Below are positions 52,387-61,526 of a stretch of DNA of 64,000 bases, one piece after another. Positions within the stretch are counted from its first letter, which is position 1. The number at the start of each line of letters is the position of its first letter. This DNA is from JAPOXR01 sp965221815 (GTDB taxonomy: Bacteria; Pseudomonadota; Alphaproteobacteria; Rhodobacterales; Rhodobacteraceae). A program made the translations under genes and the position numbers. Location: assembly GCA_965221815.1 (NCBI GenBank), contig OZ244915.1, positions 1,798,001-1,862,000 on the forward strand. Reading direction: 5' to 3'. The notes under the pieces were generated by a model that was not told the DNA's origin, ran no database searches, and saw only the letters and a program-made list of their open reading frames with translations.

Positions 52387-53781
52387 TCAGGTATGAATGA
52401 CCCGATCAAATGCGTCCAATACGCTCTCATGCATGGCTTCTGACAGCGTTGGATGAGGGAATACGGCATGCATCAGATCGATTTCAGTGGTCTCGAGTTG
52501 GCGCCCCACAACGAATCCCTGGATCAATTCCGTCACATCAGCACCAATCATATGTGCCCCGAGAAGCTCACCCGTCTGACGATCAAAGATGGTCTTGACA
52601 AAGCCTTCAGTCTCTCCAAGCGCAATGGCTTTTCCGTTGGCTGACCAGGGGAAACGCCCGACACCGATGTCCCGTCCTGTCGATTTGGCGACGCTTTCTG
52701 TCATACCCACCGAAGCGATCTGCGGATGGCAATAGGTGCAGCCCGCAATCGTCTCGGGACGCACGGGGTGAACGTCCAGACCTGCAATTCTCTCGGCGAC
52801 GGCGACACCTTCATGACTGGCCTTGTGGGCGAGCCATGGCGGCCCGGCGACATCTCCGATCGCCGATATTCCTGCGACACCCGTCCGGCAAAACTCATCG
52901 ACAACGATATGCCCCCGGTCAGTCGCCACATTCGCCTCCTCCAAACCGAGATCCTCGATATTTCCGACAATGCCCGTTGCCGAGATCACCGTGTCGAACT
53001 CTTCGGTAACTTCCTTGCCGTCCATAACAATTGTCGCCGTTGCACTCTCTTTGCCGCGTTCGATCTTGGTGACTGCAGTCTGCTCTCGTATCGTCATTCC
53101 CTGGCGTTGAAACTCCGCCTTCGCCGCGGCAGAGACTTCCTCATCTTCAATCGGCAGAATGCGCTCAAGCAACTCGACAACGGTCGTGTCGGCACCAAGC
53201 GCATTGTAGAAACTGGCAAACTCGATGCCGATGGCACCCGAGCCGATCACCAGAAGTTTCCCGGGCATTCTCGGCGGTTTGAGGGCATGCCGATAGGTCC
53301 AGATCAGCTCCCCGTCGGCTTCCATTCCGGGAAGTTCACGCGCCCGGGCACCACTCGCCACAATGATCTCCCTTGCCGAAATTTCCTCTTCACCCGTGTC
53401 CGATGCAATATGGACCCGACCTGGTGGATTCAGGCGCGCCGTGCCCATGAAGACCTGGATTTTATTCTTCTTCATCAGGTATCCCACACCGCCATTGAGC
53501 CGTTTGGCAACCGATCGCGAGCGGGAGACGATTGCATCGAGATCAAAACCAACCTTTTCAGCTGCCAATCCATATTCCCTGGCACGGTTCATCTGTGCGT
53601 AAATCTCCGATGACCGGAGCATCGCCTTGGTCGGAATACATCCCCAGTTGAGACAAATCCCGCCGAGATTCTCACGTTCGATGACGGCAACTGACAGACC
53701 CAGCTGAGCCGCTCTGATGGCGGCAACATAACCTCCCGGGCCGGTGCCAATGACTGCGACATCAAAATTTGGTTCCGACAT
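52387..53781 (-). CDS. lpdA: Dihydrolipoyl dehydrogenase
   Basis: The 464-residue flavoprotein reoxidises dihydrolipoamide of 2-oxo-acid dehydrogenase complexes. FAD binding is at AVIGTGPGGYVAAIRAAQLG, the redox disulfide at LGGICLNWGCIPTKA (Cys43 and Cys48), NAD binding at LVIGSGAIGIEFASF, and the C-terminal catalytic His in HAVFPHPTLSEAMHE. Start ATG at 53781. It precedes no E1 or E2 gene here, so the partner complex is elsewhere. Confidence 0.96.
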   Translation of the reverse strand: MSEPNFDVAVIGTGPGGYVAAIRAAQLGLSVAVIERENLGGICLNWGCIPTKAMLRSSEIYAQMNRAREYGLAAEKVGFDLDAIVSRSRSVAKRLNGGVGYLMKKNKIQVFMGTARLNPPGRVHIASDTGEEEISAREIIVASGARARELPGMEADGELIWTYRHALKPPRMPGKLLVIGSGAIGIEFASFYNALGADTTVVELLERILPIEDEEVSAAAKAEFQRQGMTIREQTAVTKIERGKESATATIVMDGKEVTEEFDTVISATGIVGNIEDLGLEEANVATDRGHIVVDEFCRTGVAGISAIGDVAGPPWLAHKASHEGVAVAERIAGLDVHPVRPETIAGCTYCHPQIASVGMTESVAKSTGRDIGVGRFPWSANGKAIALGETEGFVKTIFDRQTGELLGAHMIGADVTELIQGFVVGRQLETTEIDLMHAVFPHPTLSEAMHESVLDAFDRVIHT

Positions 53782-53810
53782 TTGCTCTCTCCCGATTGTC
53801 GCTCGAATTC

Positions 53811-54389
53811 TTAACTTTCGGCCTGAAGAGTCCTGATCAGGCCGGCATAACCGACATTTTCCAGCCATTTCTCTTCATCCGGTGTGGATGGACGCGCCAG
53901 TGCTTCATTGCGGTAAGGAAAACGTTGAAACTCGCGGATGATACGCCGGTGGGCGCGCGCATGAATCAGGTTCAATGCGCCTGTTTCTTTCATCCTCTCT
54001 TCAATGTAGCCCACAGCCTGGTCCTGATCAGCAAGCCGCTCTGAATGCATGAACGGCATATAAACAAACAGCCGTTGTTCTTCGTCAAGTTGAAGATCAA
54101 AACCGGCCGCGATCATCTGGCCTGCGATTCGCAATGAAAGGGCGTCACTGTGGAAAGATTGAGCAGAACCACGAAACATATTGCGTGGAAACTGATCAAG
54201 CACGATGACCAAGGCCAGCGACGGCCCGCATTCCTGTTCCCAATCTGATTTTCCGCCACCGGCTGCGCAGCACCACAAATCATGGAAACGCGTGGTAATG
54301 GCCGAGTCAACATCCTCACTCGCCATAAATCTCTGCTGGCCTGTCAGGGTTTCAAACCAGAAGGACAGAATGTCATCGGCGTCGGGCAT
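53811..54389 (-). CDS. DUF924 family protein
   Basis: The 192-residue protein matches DUF924, a tetratricopeptide-like helical family with no settled function. It shows DILSFWFETLTGQQRF, ALVIVLDQFPRNMFRGSAQS, the family hallmark, and QRLFVYMPFMHSERLADQDQ. Start ATG at 54389. It is 29 nt upstream of lpd on the same strand; association with lpd looks positional. Confidence 0.92.
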   Translation of the reverse strand: MPDADDILSFWFETLTGQQRFMASEDVDSAITTRFHDLWCCAAGGGKSDWEQECGPSLALVIVLDQFPRNMFRGSAQSFHSDALSLRIAGQMIAAGFDLQLDEEQRLFVYMPFMHSERLADQDQAVGYIEERMKETGALNLIHARAHRRIIREFQRFPYRNEALARPSTPDEEKWLENVGYAGLIRTLQAES

Positions 54390-54445
54390 CAAATTTCCTA
54401 TCTCGTCACAATTCCGTCAATCTTTTGCACAATCCTGCCTCGCTG

Positions 54446-55096
54446 TTACAGAAGCGTGCGTGCAAATAAAACCGCCTGCTCCAGTCCATCGGGTGCAATT
54501 GAATGGGCTGTGCCGGACGATACATGTGTTCTGACCGAGAATTCTGCTGCCTCCAGGGCCGCTTCTGCCTCCCGCAGGCAAGCAAATGGGACCACCGGAT
54601 CGGCGTCACCATGCACGAGAAGCACCGGTGGGCGCGAAACAGTCTCACTTTGCAGACGCTCAGGCGCCAGCAGTCGCCCCGAGAAGCCAATCACTCCCGC
54701 AAAACGGCGCGCATGACGCGCGGCGTAATGCAAGGCAATCATTGTTCCCTGTGAGAAGCCGAAGAGAATTGCTGACTCTTCACGAAGATTCAATCGCTGC
54801 AATTCGCTCTCGACCATTTGCGCCAGAATCTCTGTCGATGCCTGCAATGACGATTCCACCGCCGCTTCGTCTGCACCATCCATCCAGGGAATGGGAAACC
54901 ATCTCCGCCCATTCGGGAGTCCGGGACAAGATTCAGGCGCATTCGGGGCTACAAATTCACAGTCAGGAAAAGGGATGGCCAGGGGACGCGCCAACCCCAT
55001 GAGATCATCGGCATTCGCCCCATATCCATGAAGCAGGAATATCACGGAATGCGACTCGCACGACATTGCGCTCTGCCGCAATAGTGTCATGTCCAT
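54446..55096 (-). CDS. Alpha/beta-hydrolase, carboxylesterase/phospholipase type
   Basis: The 216-residue hydrolase has VIFLLHGYGANADDLMGLA (oxyanion region), the nucleophile elbow ILFGFSQGTMIALHYAARHA, Asp in LVHGDADPVVPF and His in SSGTAHSIAPDGL, a complete catalytic triad. It is of the YpfH/carboxylesterase-2 kind. It starts 2 nt after the AlkA-like stop codon, so these genes are co-transcribed. Confidence 0.92.
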   Translation of the reverse strand: MDMTLLRQSAMSCESHSVIFLLHGYGANADDLMGLARPLAIPFPDCEFVAPNAPESCPGLPNGRRWFPIPWMDGADEAAVESSLQASTEILAQMVESELQRLNLREESAILFGFSQGTMIALHYAARHARRFAGVIGFSGRLLAPERLQSETVSRPPVLLVHGDADPVVPFACLREAEAALEAAEFSVRTHVSSGTAHSIAPDGLEQAVLFARTLL

Positions 55097-55098
55097 GG

Positions 55099-55734
55099 TC
55101 AACGAACTCCCTCTCGATTCTTCATAACCCTGTAATAGGACCAGAGAAGCTGCGCCGCGACGGCGCGCCATGGAGACCATGACTCCGCCATCCGGCGCAA
55201 AACCTGATCTGTTGGCCGTTCTGGCAGTTGAAAGAGAATCCTTGCACTCTCGCGCAGTGCCAAATCACCGGCGGCGATCATATCCGGTCGCCCAAGAGAA
55301 AACATACCATAAATCTCCGCCGTCCAGCGCCCTACACCCGCGACTTGAGTGAGCCGCTTGACCAGTCCGGCGTCATCCAGTTCGCCAAGGGCCACAAAAT
55401 CAAGATCTGCAGCGGCCAGGGCACGGGCATACCGCGCTTTCTGCCGCGACAGGCCACAGGCACGCAATGCCTCATCGGTGCAGCAACCGAGAGATTCCGG
55501 TTCTGTCAATCCGGCGGCTTTCAGCCTCTTCCATATGGAATCAGCTGCGGCCACTGAAACCTGCTGGCTCACAATCATCCCGAGCAACGACTCGAATCCC
55601 TCAGCCCGCCGCCGCAAGGGCAACGGCCCCACCAATTCGGCCGCATCGGCAAAATGCGGTTCTCTTTGCGCCAACAAATGAACGGCACGGTTGAGATCCG
55701 ATTTTGATTCGATGGTTATATGCATATTTTCCAT
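55099..55734 (-). CDS. DNA-3-methyladenine glycosylase II (AlkA type)
   Basis: A 211-residue HhH-GPD base-excision glycosylase removing alkylated bases. The helix-hairpin-helix is LTQVAGVGRWTAEIYGMFSL and the catalytic Asp is in GRPDMIAAGDLALRES. FESLLGMIVSQQVSVAAADS is also typical. It lacks the N-terminal domain of E. coli AlkA, like many short bacterial forms. Start ATG at 55734 or 55725. Confidence 0.92.
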   Translation of the reverse strand: MENMHITIESKSDLNRAVHLLAQREPHFADAAELVGPLPLRRRAEGFESLLGMIVSQQVSVAAADSIWKRLKAAGLTEPESLGCCTDEALRACGLSRQKARYARALAAADLDFVALGELDDAGLVKRLTQVAGVGRWTAEIYGMFSLGRPDMIAAGDLALRESARILFQLPERPTDQVLRRMAESWSPWRAVAAQLLWSYYRVMKNREGVR

Positions 55735-56058
55735 ATTCAATGCTGGCAGCAGCTCTTGACCAGTCGTGTCAACAATCAGGCAAAAGCCGTACCTGTCCAA
55801 TCGACTGCTTTCATAACGATTCCCGGAACGCTTGACCTGTCAGCGGTACGATGCGTCTCACATTGTGTCAATTGCAGGAACTGGTCAATCGATCGGTCGC
55901 GACTGTGGAGAATCAGTATCATTCCGGTCGGTCAGATGCCCATGCGTCAGATTTCCTCGTACAAACTGACGCAACATGCTGTGGGACACGCTGTTGTTCA
56001 GACATCGGTGGTTCGGCATCCCTTGCCGTCACAGCCTGACGAGGATACGAAAGTCGGG

Positions 56059-57279
56059 ATGGCAGACACAACAAATCCACGTCAATTTCGCAACGTGACC
56101 GCATTGATCGTGGCACAAATGACGATTGGCGCACAATTACCGATGATCTTTACCATTGCCGGTCTTGCCGGTCAATCAATGACGCCTCATGTCTGCCTGG
56201 CCACATTGCCGATATCCCTGCTGGTTTTCGGTTCCATGACATCGGCGACATGGATGAGTCAGACGATGCAGCGATTTGGCCGCCGCACAGGATTCCTGAT
56301 CGGGTCACTCGGGGGTGGACTCGGTGGCATCACTGGCAGCTATGCGCTGATGATCGACTCCTTCATCCTGTTCCTGGCTTCTTCCTACTTCACCGGAATT
56401 TACATGTCCGCACATGGATTCGTCCGCTTCGCGGCAGCCGACACGGCGTCCGAAAGCTTTCGCCCACGCGCCATATCTTATGTCATGGCGGGCGGATTGG
56501 TGGCAGCTCTGGTCGGGCCGCAACTGGTGAAAGTGACGGCCGATGCAATGGTGGTTCCATTTGCCGGAACCTATATTGCGGTCATTATCGTCAATCTTGT
56601 GGGCAGCTTCGCTTATATGTTTCTCGACATTCCCCGTCCAAAGATCAAGGATTCCCATCACCAACACATCCGCAGCTATGGTGAAATCCTTCGAACACCG
56701 AAAATTGCCGTGGCCATTGTTTGTGCGATGGTCTCTTATTCGTTGATGAATCTCGTGATGACATCAACTCCGCTGGCCGTCGTTGGTTGTGGATTTGGCA
56801 CGGATCGCGCGGCTGACATTGTCTCGTCGCACGTCTTGGCCATGTTCGCACCTTCATTCTTCACCGGCCATCTGATTTCCCGCTTTGGATCACAGCGAAT
56901 TGTCGCTGCCGGTCTCATGTTGCTGGCCTGTGCCGGCATCATCGGATTGGCGGGTGTCGCGTTAACAAACTTCTTTGCCGCGCTGATATTACTCGGTTTG
57001 GGTTGGAACTTTGGATTTATTGGTGCCACGGCGATGCTTGTTGAAGCGCATCGCCCCGAAGAACGTGGCAAGGTTCAGGGGTTGAATGACCTGTTGGTCT
57101 TCGGATGTGTCACCATCGCATCCCTGGCTTCGGGGACACTGATGAATTGTACCGGTGGCACCGCAACTGAGGGCTGGGTCGCCGTCAACTGGGCGATGTT
57201 GCCCTTTCTCCTGCTTGCCGGCATTGCGTTGATCTGGCTCACATTCAACAGACAGTCACCATCAGGAAGACCGGTATAG
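56059..57279 (+). CDS. Major facilitator superfamily transporter
   Basis: The 406-residue protein has about 12 hydrophobic segments. The MFS loop between helices 2 and 3 reads MQRFGRRTGFLIGSLGGGLG, and HLISRFGSQRIVAAGLMLLA marks the second half. PEERGKVQGLNDLLVFGCVT precedes helix 11. No substrate can be deduced. I start it at the ATG at 56059; the open frame upstream lacks coding character. It diverges from the glycosylase gene across about 320 bases in which I see no other gene. Confidence 0.88.
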   Translation: MADTTNPRQFRNVTALIVAQMTIGAQLPMIFTIAGLAGQSMTPHVCLATLPISLLVFGSMTSATWMSQTMQRFGRRTGFLIGSLGGGLGGITGSYALMIDSFILFLASSYFTGIYMSAHGFVRFAAADTASESFRPRAISYVMAGGLVAALVGPQLVKVTADAMVVPFAGTYIAVIIVNLVGSFAYMFLDIPRPKIKDSHHQHIRSYGEILRTPKIAVAIVCAMVSYSLMNLVMTSTPLAVVGCGFGTDRAADIVSSHVLAMFAPSFFTGHLISRFGSQRIVAAGLMLLACAGIIGLAGVALTNFFAALILLGLGWNFGFIGATAMLVEAHRPEERGKVQGLNDLLVFGCVTIASLASGTLMNCTGGTATEGWVAVNWAMLPFLLLAGIALIWLTFNRQSPSGRPV

Positions 57280-57373
57280 GTTTGAAGAGAGCAACAGGCT
57301 TCCGTCAACCGATACCAGTAACCCGGTATTGAGAAAGAAGCGGTATTCCGCCTCCGTTTTCGGATCGCGGCTG

Positions 57374-58174
57374 TCACCATCTCCCTGTCAAGCCACATAT
57401 AGCGAGACGCACACGGCGCACAAACTCGGACTCATCCAATCCTCCGGAATCCACCCGGGCGATATTCACCCGCGCCCGCCGGAGCGTCGAATCCGCTCTC
57501 CATCCCGTCAGCAATGCTGGAAAAATCGACGCCGGAAGCTCACTCCGATGAGACCGCGCCCGATCAATACGCGCGGCAGCAGTGGTAACCGCCCAGTGCT
57601 GGGTCGCCATATCAGTCAGAAAGTATAAACGTCCTCGAGCCTTCAATGTCGCCACAGCGCGCAGATATGATGCCACGCCGCAACCCCATGCCAAGTCACG
57701 CACCGTTTCCTCACATGCCAATGGCCTATCCAGGATCTGCGCGGCCAGCCACATCACTTCACCCGCTGTCGAATCGATATATTGCGCAAATCGTTGCCGT
57801 TCATCATGGCCATCCGGCACACTCCTTTCGGATTGATAAGCATCGAGAAGTCGATGAAATGACGCTGTGGGCAAACGGCATTGATCCATCAACTGATCGA
57901 GGCCCTCCGCAACATGGTGACGTGGAATATCGTTACCTGAACCGGCCGTGTCCACGATGTCATGCCACCATTGAAAACGGATTGCCGCCGTTGCCGGGTC
58001 CGGTGCTTTCCATGTGATTCGTGCAGCTTCCAGATTGAAAGCATAGAGAAACAGCAGCAGGCATCGCTTCTCTCGCGGCGCGATCTTTGCGACGGCAGAT
58101 CGATCAGGATCGCCGGATTCGACAAAGCCCAGAATCGCCGTGCAATCACGGTGCTGGTGCTTGGTCTCTGACAA
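57374..58174 (-). CDS. Squalene/phytoene-synthase-family protein
   Basis: The 266-residue protein is of the divergent alphaproteobacterial branch related to the mitochondrial complex I assembly factor NDUFAF6. It shows EKRCLLLFLYAFNLEAARIT and RFQWWHDIVD, where synthases have a DxxxD motif, and AWGCGVASYLRAVATLKARG in the second half. The Asp-rich motifs look incomplete, so prenyl transfer is doubtful. Start is TTG at 58174 with AGGTGG just upstream, overlapping the cimA end by 29 nt. Confidence 0.75.
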   Translation of the reverse strand: MSETKHQHRDCTAILGFVESGDPDRSAVAKIAPREKRCLLLFLYAFNLEAARITWKAPDPATAAIRFQWWHDIVDTAGSGNDIPRHHVAEGLDQLMDQCRLPTASFHRLLDAYQSERSVPDGHDERQRFAQYIDSTAGEVMWLAAQILDRPLACEETVRDLAWGCGVASYLRAVATLKARGRLYFLTDMATQHWAVTTAAARIDRARSHRSELPASIFPALLTGWRADSTLRRARVNIARVDSGGLDESEFVRRVRLAICGLTGRW

Positions 58175-59768
58175 GTTTCCACCTGATGGAGTCGACCAGT
58201 GCCTCGAAGGATGCATTGATGATATTGGCGGACACACCGATCGTGGACCATCGACGCCCCAGTTTGTCTTCGCTGTCAATGATCACGCGCGTGACCGCTG
58301 CAGTGCCGCTATTGGTGATACGGACCTTGTAATCAACCAATCCCATATCATCGACGAAAGGCTGATACATACCCAGATCTCTCTTGATTGCTGCGGCGAG
58401 TGCATGAAACGGCCCATGGTCCTCACCGCCATTGGTGCCCAAATGACCCGACGAGCGGCGTCTGTCTCCAGCGATATTCAGAAGAACCTCTGAATGTGAG
58501 GTGGTTCGCACCCTATCACCGTCATGTGCATGCCGGACCGACACTGAGAATTCCTCAATCGCAAAGAAATCCGGTAGCAGGCCCAGCATTTTTCTCGCAA
58601 GCAGTTCGAACGAAGCCTGCGCATTGTCGTAGCTGTATCCGACATCTTCCCGCCGTTTCACTTCGGCCAGCATGTCACCGATACGTTCGTCATCTGGATC
58701 AACGTCAATGCCAGCTTCATGAAGGCGGGCCACGAGATTTGACCGTCCGGCTTGGTTCGACATCGGGATAAAGCGTCGATTCCCAACGTCGTTGGGGTTG
58801 ACATGTTCATAGCTTGTTGGATTACGCACGACGCCAGATGCATGAAGCCCCGCCTTGTGAACGAAGGCCGACGCACCCACATAGGGCGCGGACTTTTCCG
58901 GTACGCGATTCAATATGTCATCAACAAGTCGGGAAATCTGCGTCAGTTGGGCAAGTTCCGAGGCCTTTGTTCCTATCGAAAATCGTGACTTATAGGGCTC
59001 TTTCAAGGTCAATGTTGGTAACAAAGACACCAGATCAGCATTGCCGCAGCGTTCGCCAAGCCCGTTCAATGTGCCCTGAATTTGCCGGGCACCGGCATCA
59101 ACGGCTGCCAAGGCGCCTGCCACGGCGGTACCGGTATCATTATGCGTGTGAATTCCAAGTTGGTCACCAGGAATGCCGGCTTGAATGACCTGTTCAGTGA
59201 TCACGCCAATTTCGGCTGGAAGAGTTCCACCATTGGTGTCGCACAGTACAATCCAACCTGCGCCATTTTCCAATGCCGCCCGAAGACAATCGAGTGCGTA
59301 AACACGATTCAATTTAAATCCGTCGAAGAAATGCTCGGCATCAAAAATCGCCTCGCATTGATGCTTGGCAAGATGTCCAATCGACTGCGCGATATTTTCA
59401 AGATTTTCAGCGCACGAAATACCGAGCACACTCTCAACATGAAACTCACTCGTCTTGCCGACGAGACAGATCGATGTCGCTCCGGAATTCATCAATTGTG
59501 CCAACAGATTATCATTGGCCGCCGAGCGACCCGTGCGTTTGGTCATTCCGAATGCGGTCACCTTTGACCGGCGCATGACAGGCGGATCAGCAAAAAACGC
59601 ACTGTCGGTCGGATTGGCACCCGGCCAACCGGCCTCGACATAATCGATTCCAAGCGTGTCCAGCGCCGCGGCGATCTTTCGCTTGTCGTCCAGCGAAAAC
59701 TGGACGCCATGGGTCTGCTGGCCATCACGCAATGTCGTGTCATAGATGACCAGACGTGGTTTTCTCAT
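58146..59768 (-). CDS. cimA: (R)-Citramalate synthase
   Basis: CimA condenses acetyl-CoA and pyruvate to citramalate for isoleucine synthesis. The 540-residue protein has the HMGL-like barrel motif YDTTLRDGQQTHGVQFSLDD, metal residues in IHTHNDTGTAVAGALAAVDA, GTLNGLGERCGNADL, and the C-terminal LeuA-type regulatory domain with VDYKVRI. It overlaps cysS as ATGA and the squalene-synthase-like gene at its end. Long 2-isopropylmalate-synthase-like enzymes of this length are classed as citramalate synthase. Confidence 0.93.
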   Translation of the reverse strand: MRKPRLVIYDTTLRDGQQTHGVQFSLDDKRKIAAALDTLGIDYVEAGWPGANPTDSAFFADPPVMRRSKVTAFGMTKRTGRSAANDNLLAQLMNSGATSICLVGKTSEFHVESVLGISCAENLENIAQSIGHLAKHQCEAIFDAEHFFDGFKLNRVYALDCLRAALENGAGWIVLCDTNGGTLPAEIGVITEQVIQAGIPGDQLGIHTHNDTGTAVAGALAAVDAGARQIQGTLNGLGERCGNADLVSLLPTLTLKEPYKSRFSIGTKASELAQLTQISRLVDDILNRVPEKSAPYVGASAFVHKAGLHASGVVRNPTSYEHVNPNDVGNRRFIPMSNQAGRSNLVARLHEAGIDVDPDDERIGDMLAEVKRREDVGYSYDNAQASFELLARKMLGLLPDFFAIEEFSVSVRHAHDGDRVRTTSHSEVLLNIAGDRRRSSGHLGTNGGEDHGPFHALAAAIKRDLGMYQPFVDDMGLVDYKVRITNSGTAAVTRVIIDSEDKLGRRWSTIGVSANIINASFEALVDSIRWKLVRDQAPAP

Positions 59769-61183
59769 TCTTCCCAATCTTCCGTCTTCAAAGATGGATC
59801 CAGCTCCAGTTTTGCCGGATCAAATCGGTCATTGACGTCCCATTGGGTTCCATTGGGTTCATCGCTGATGTCAATGCCCGCTGCATGCAAATGGTTACGA
59901 ATCAAATCTGCAGCGGCGAAGTCTTTCATCCGCCGTGCCACTGTTCGCTGCGCAATCATTTTCTCAATGACCCCCCGGCTTGTGTCCATCAGTCGCTGAC
60001 TTGTTGTCGCCGTTGATAGGCCCAGAAACGCGACTGACGATTTGACTCCTTCGGCGTCACCTGCTGCGACGAGAGAATGGATTTCGCTGATTGCCTCCGG
60101 TGTGTTCAAATCTTCAGCGAGGGCCGCAATCACGGAATCTCGTGGCGGTTGCACCCCGGAATTGACGACTGCCGACAATTTTCTCCATCGGCGGAGGACG
60201 TTGTGCATTTCATTCAGCTTTCTCTGAGTCCAATCGAGTGGTTGTCGATAATGTGTGGACAGCAGGGTGAGACGAATGACATCTCCATTGATGCCCTGAT
60301 CGCGCAAATCCTTGACCGTGATGAAATTTCCCTGGCTCTTGGCCATTTTCTGGCCTTCAACCTGAACGAATCCGTTATGCATCCACAGGCGGGCAAATTC
60401 ACTTCCCTTGTTGGCACACAGACTCTGTGCCGCCTCGTTTTCGTGATGTGGAAAAGCCAGATCGATTCCGCCGGCATGGATATCGAAACTCTCCCCAAGG
60501 AGTTTATGACTCATGGCCGAGCATTCAATATGCCAACCGGGACGTCCCCGCCCCCACGGTGAATCCCATCCGGGCAAATCGTCCGAAGATGGTTTCCACA
60601 AGACAAAATCCATGGCGTCACGCTTGTAAGGTGCCTGCTCAACACGGGCACCGGCAATCATATCTTCAAGCGACCGATGGGCGAGACTGCCATATCCGCT
60701 CCAGCTCTTGACTGAAAAAAGCACATGACCTTCGGCTTCGTAACCATGCCCACCACGAATGAGATCGCCAATCATGGCGATCATTTCGGGGATAAACTCT
60801 GTGGCACGCGGTTCATGACTCGGTCGGAGGACACCAAGCGCGGCCATGTCCTCGTGGTACCAACTGGTCGTCTGAGCCGTGATCGTTCGGATGATTTCAA
60901 CGAGGGGACGTTTGTCACCTCGACTCCGCATCTCGGCGGCACGCGTGTTGATCTTGTCATCAATGTCCGTAATGTTACGGACATATGTGACGCAATCGTC
61001 CCCGAAACGATGCCGGAGAAGACGAAACAGCACGTCAAAAACCACCGCTGGGCGCGCATTGCCGATATGCGCACGGTCGTAAACGGTCGGACCGCAGGCA
61101 TAGAGGCGGACATTTCGTGGATCTATCGGCTCAAAGGCCACGCGTGCGCGCCGGCGCGTATCGTAAAAAGTCAGATCCGTCAC
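59765..61183 (-). CDS. cysS: Cysteinyl-tRNA synthetase
   Basis: The 472-residue class I synthetase has the zinc Cys and HIGH motif in LYACGPTVYDRAHIGNARPA, zinc ligands in GWHIECSAMSHKLLG and FPHHENEAAQS, and KMAKSQGNF as the KMSKS loop. I chose GTG at 61183 because GGGAGG lies 7 nt upstream; an ATG five codons earlier has no ribosome-binding site. It is the first gene of the cysS-cimA-squalene-synthase-like operon. Confidence 0.95.
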   Translation of the reverse strand: MTDLTFYDTRRRARVAFEPIDPRNVRLYACGPTVYDRAHIGNARPAVVFDVLFRLLRHRFGDDCVTYVRNITDIDDKINTRAAEMRSRGDKRPLVEIIRTITAQTTSWYHEDMAALGVLRPSHEPRATEFIPEMIAMIGDLIRGGHGYEAEGHVLFSVKSWSGYGSLAHRSLEDMIAGARVEQAPYKRDAMDFVLWKPSSDDLPGWDSPWGRGRPGWHIECSAMSHKLLGESFDIHAGGIDLAFPHHENEAAQSLCANKGSEFARLWMHNGFVQVEGQKMAKSQGNFITVKDLRDQGINGDVIRLTLLSTHYRQPLDWTQRKLNEMHNVLRRWRKLSAVVNSGVQPPRDSVIAALAEDLNTPEAISEIHSLVAAGDAEGVKSSVAFLGLSTATTSQRLMDTSRGVIEKMIAQRTVARRMKDFAAADLIRNHLHAAGIDISDEPNGTQWDVNDRFDPAKLELDPSLKTEDWEE

Positions 61184-61526
61184 ACATCCGCCTCCCATAA
61201 CAGCCGTTACCGCCTGAGCCGGGATCGCATCTCTCAATGTTAAAGAATCGAACGGCCCGGCTGAGGATATCAGCCGATAATGCAAATCCTAATTGTTGTG
61301 CATACCGTTGTCATACTCGTTCTATAGACTCATTTTGCCAATTTGGCAACAGTCCCGAAAACAGGTGCAAAAGGCCATCCTACGCGGGTGAGTCAATGCT
61401 GGCCTGATCCCCGGGTTCACGGCAATTGAGGGTGGCGAGTTGCCTCTCCCTCAACAGTCGGATTGACATGTCGTCACGGTGGCAGCAGATCGGTTTTCCT
61501 GAAGATGTCTTTGGCAAGGATTTGAT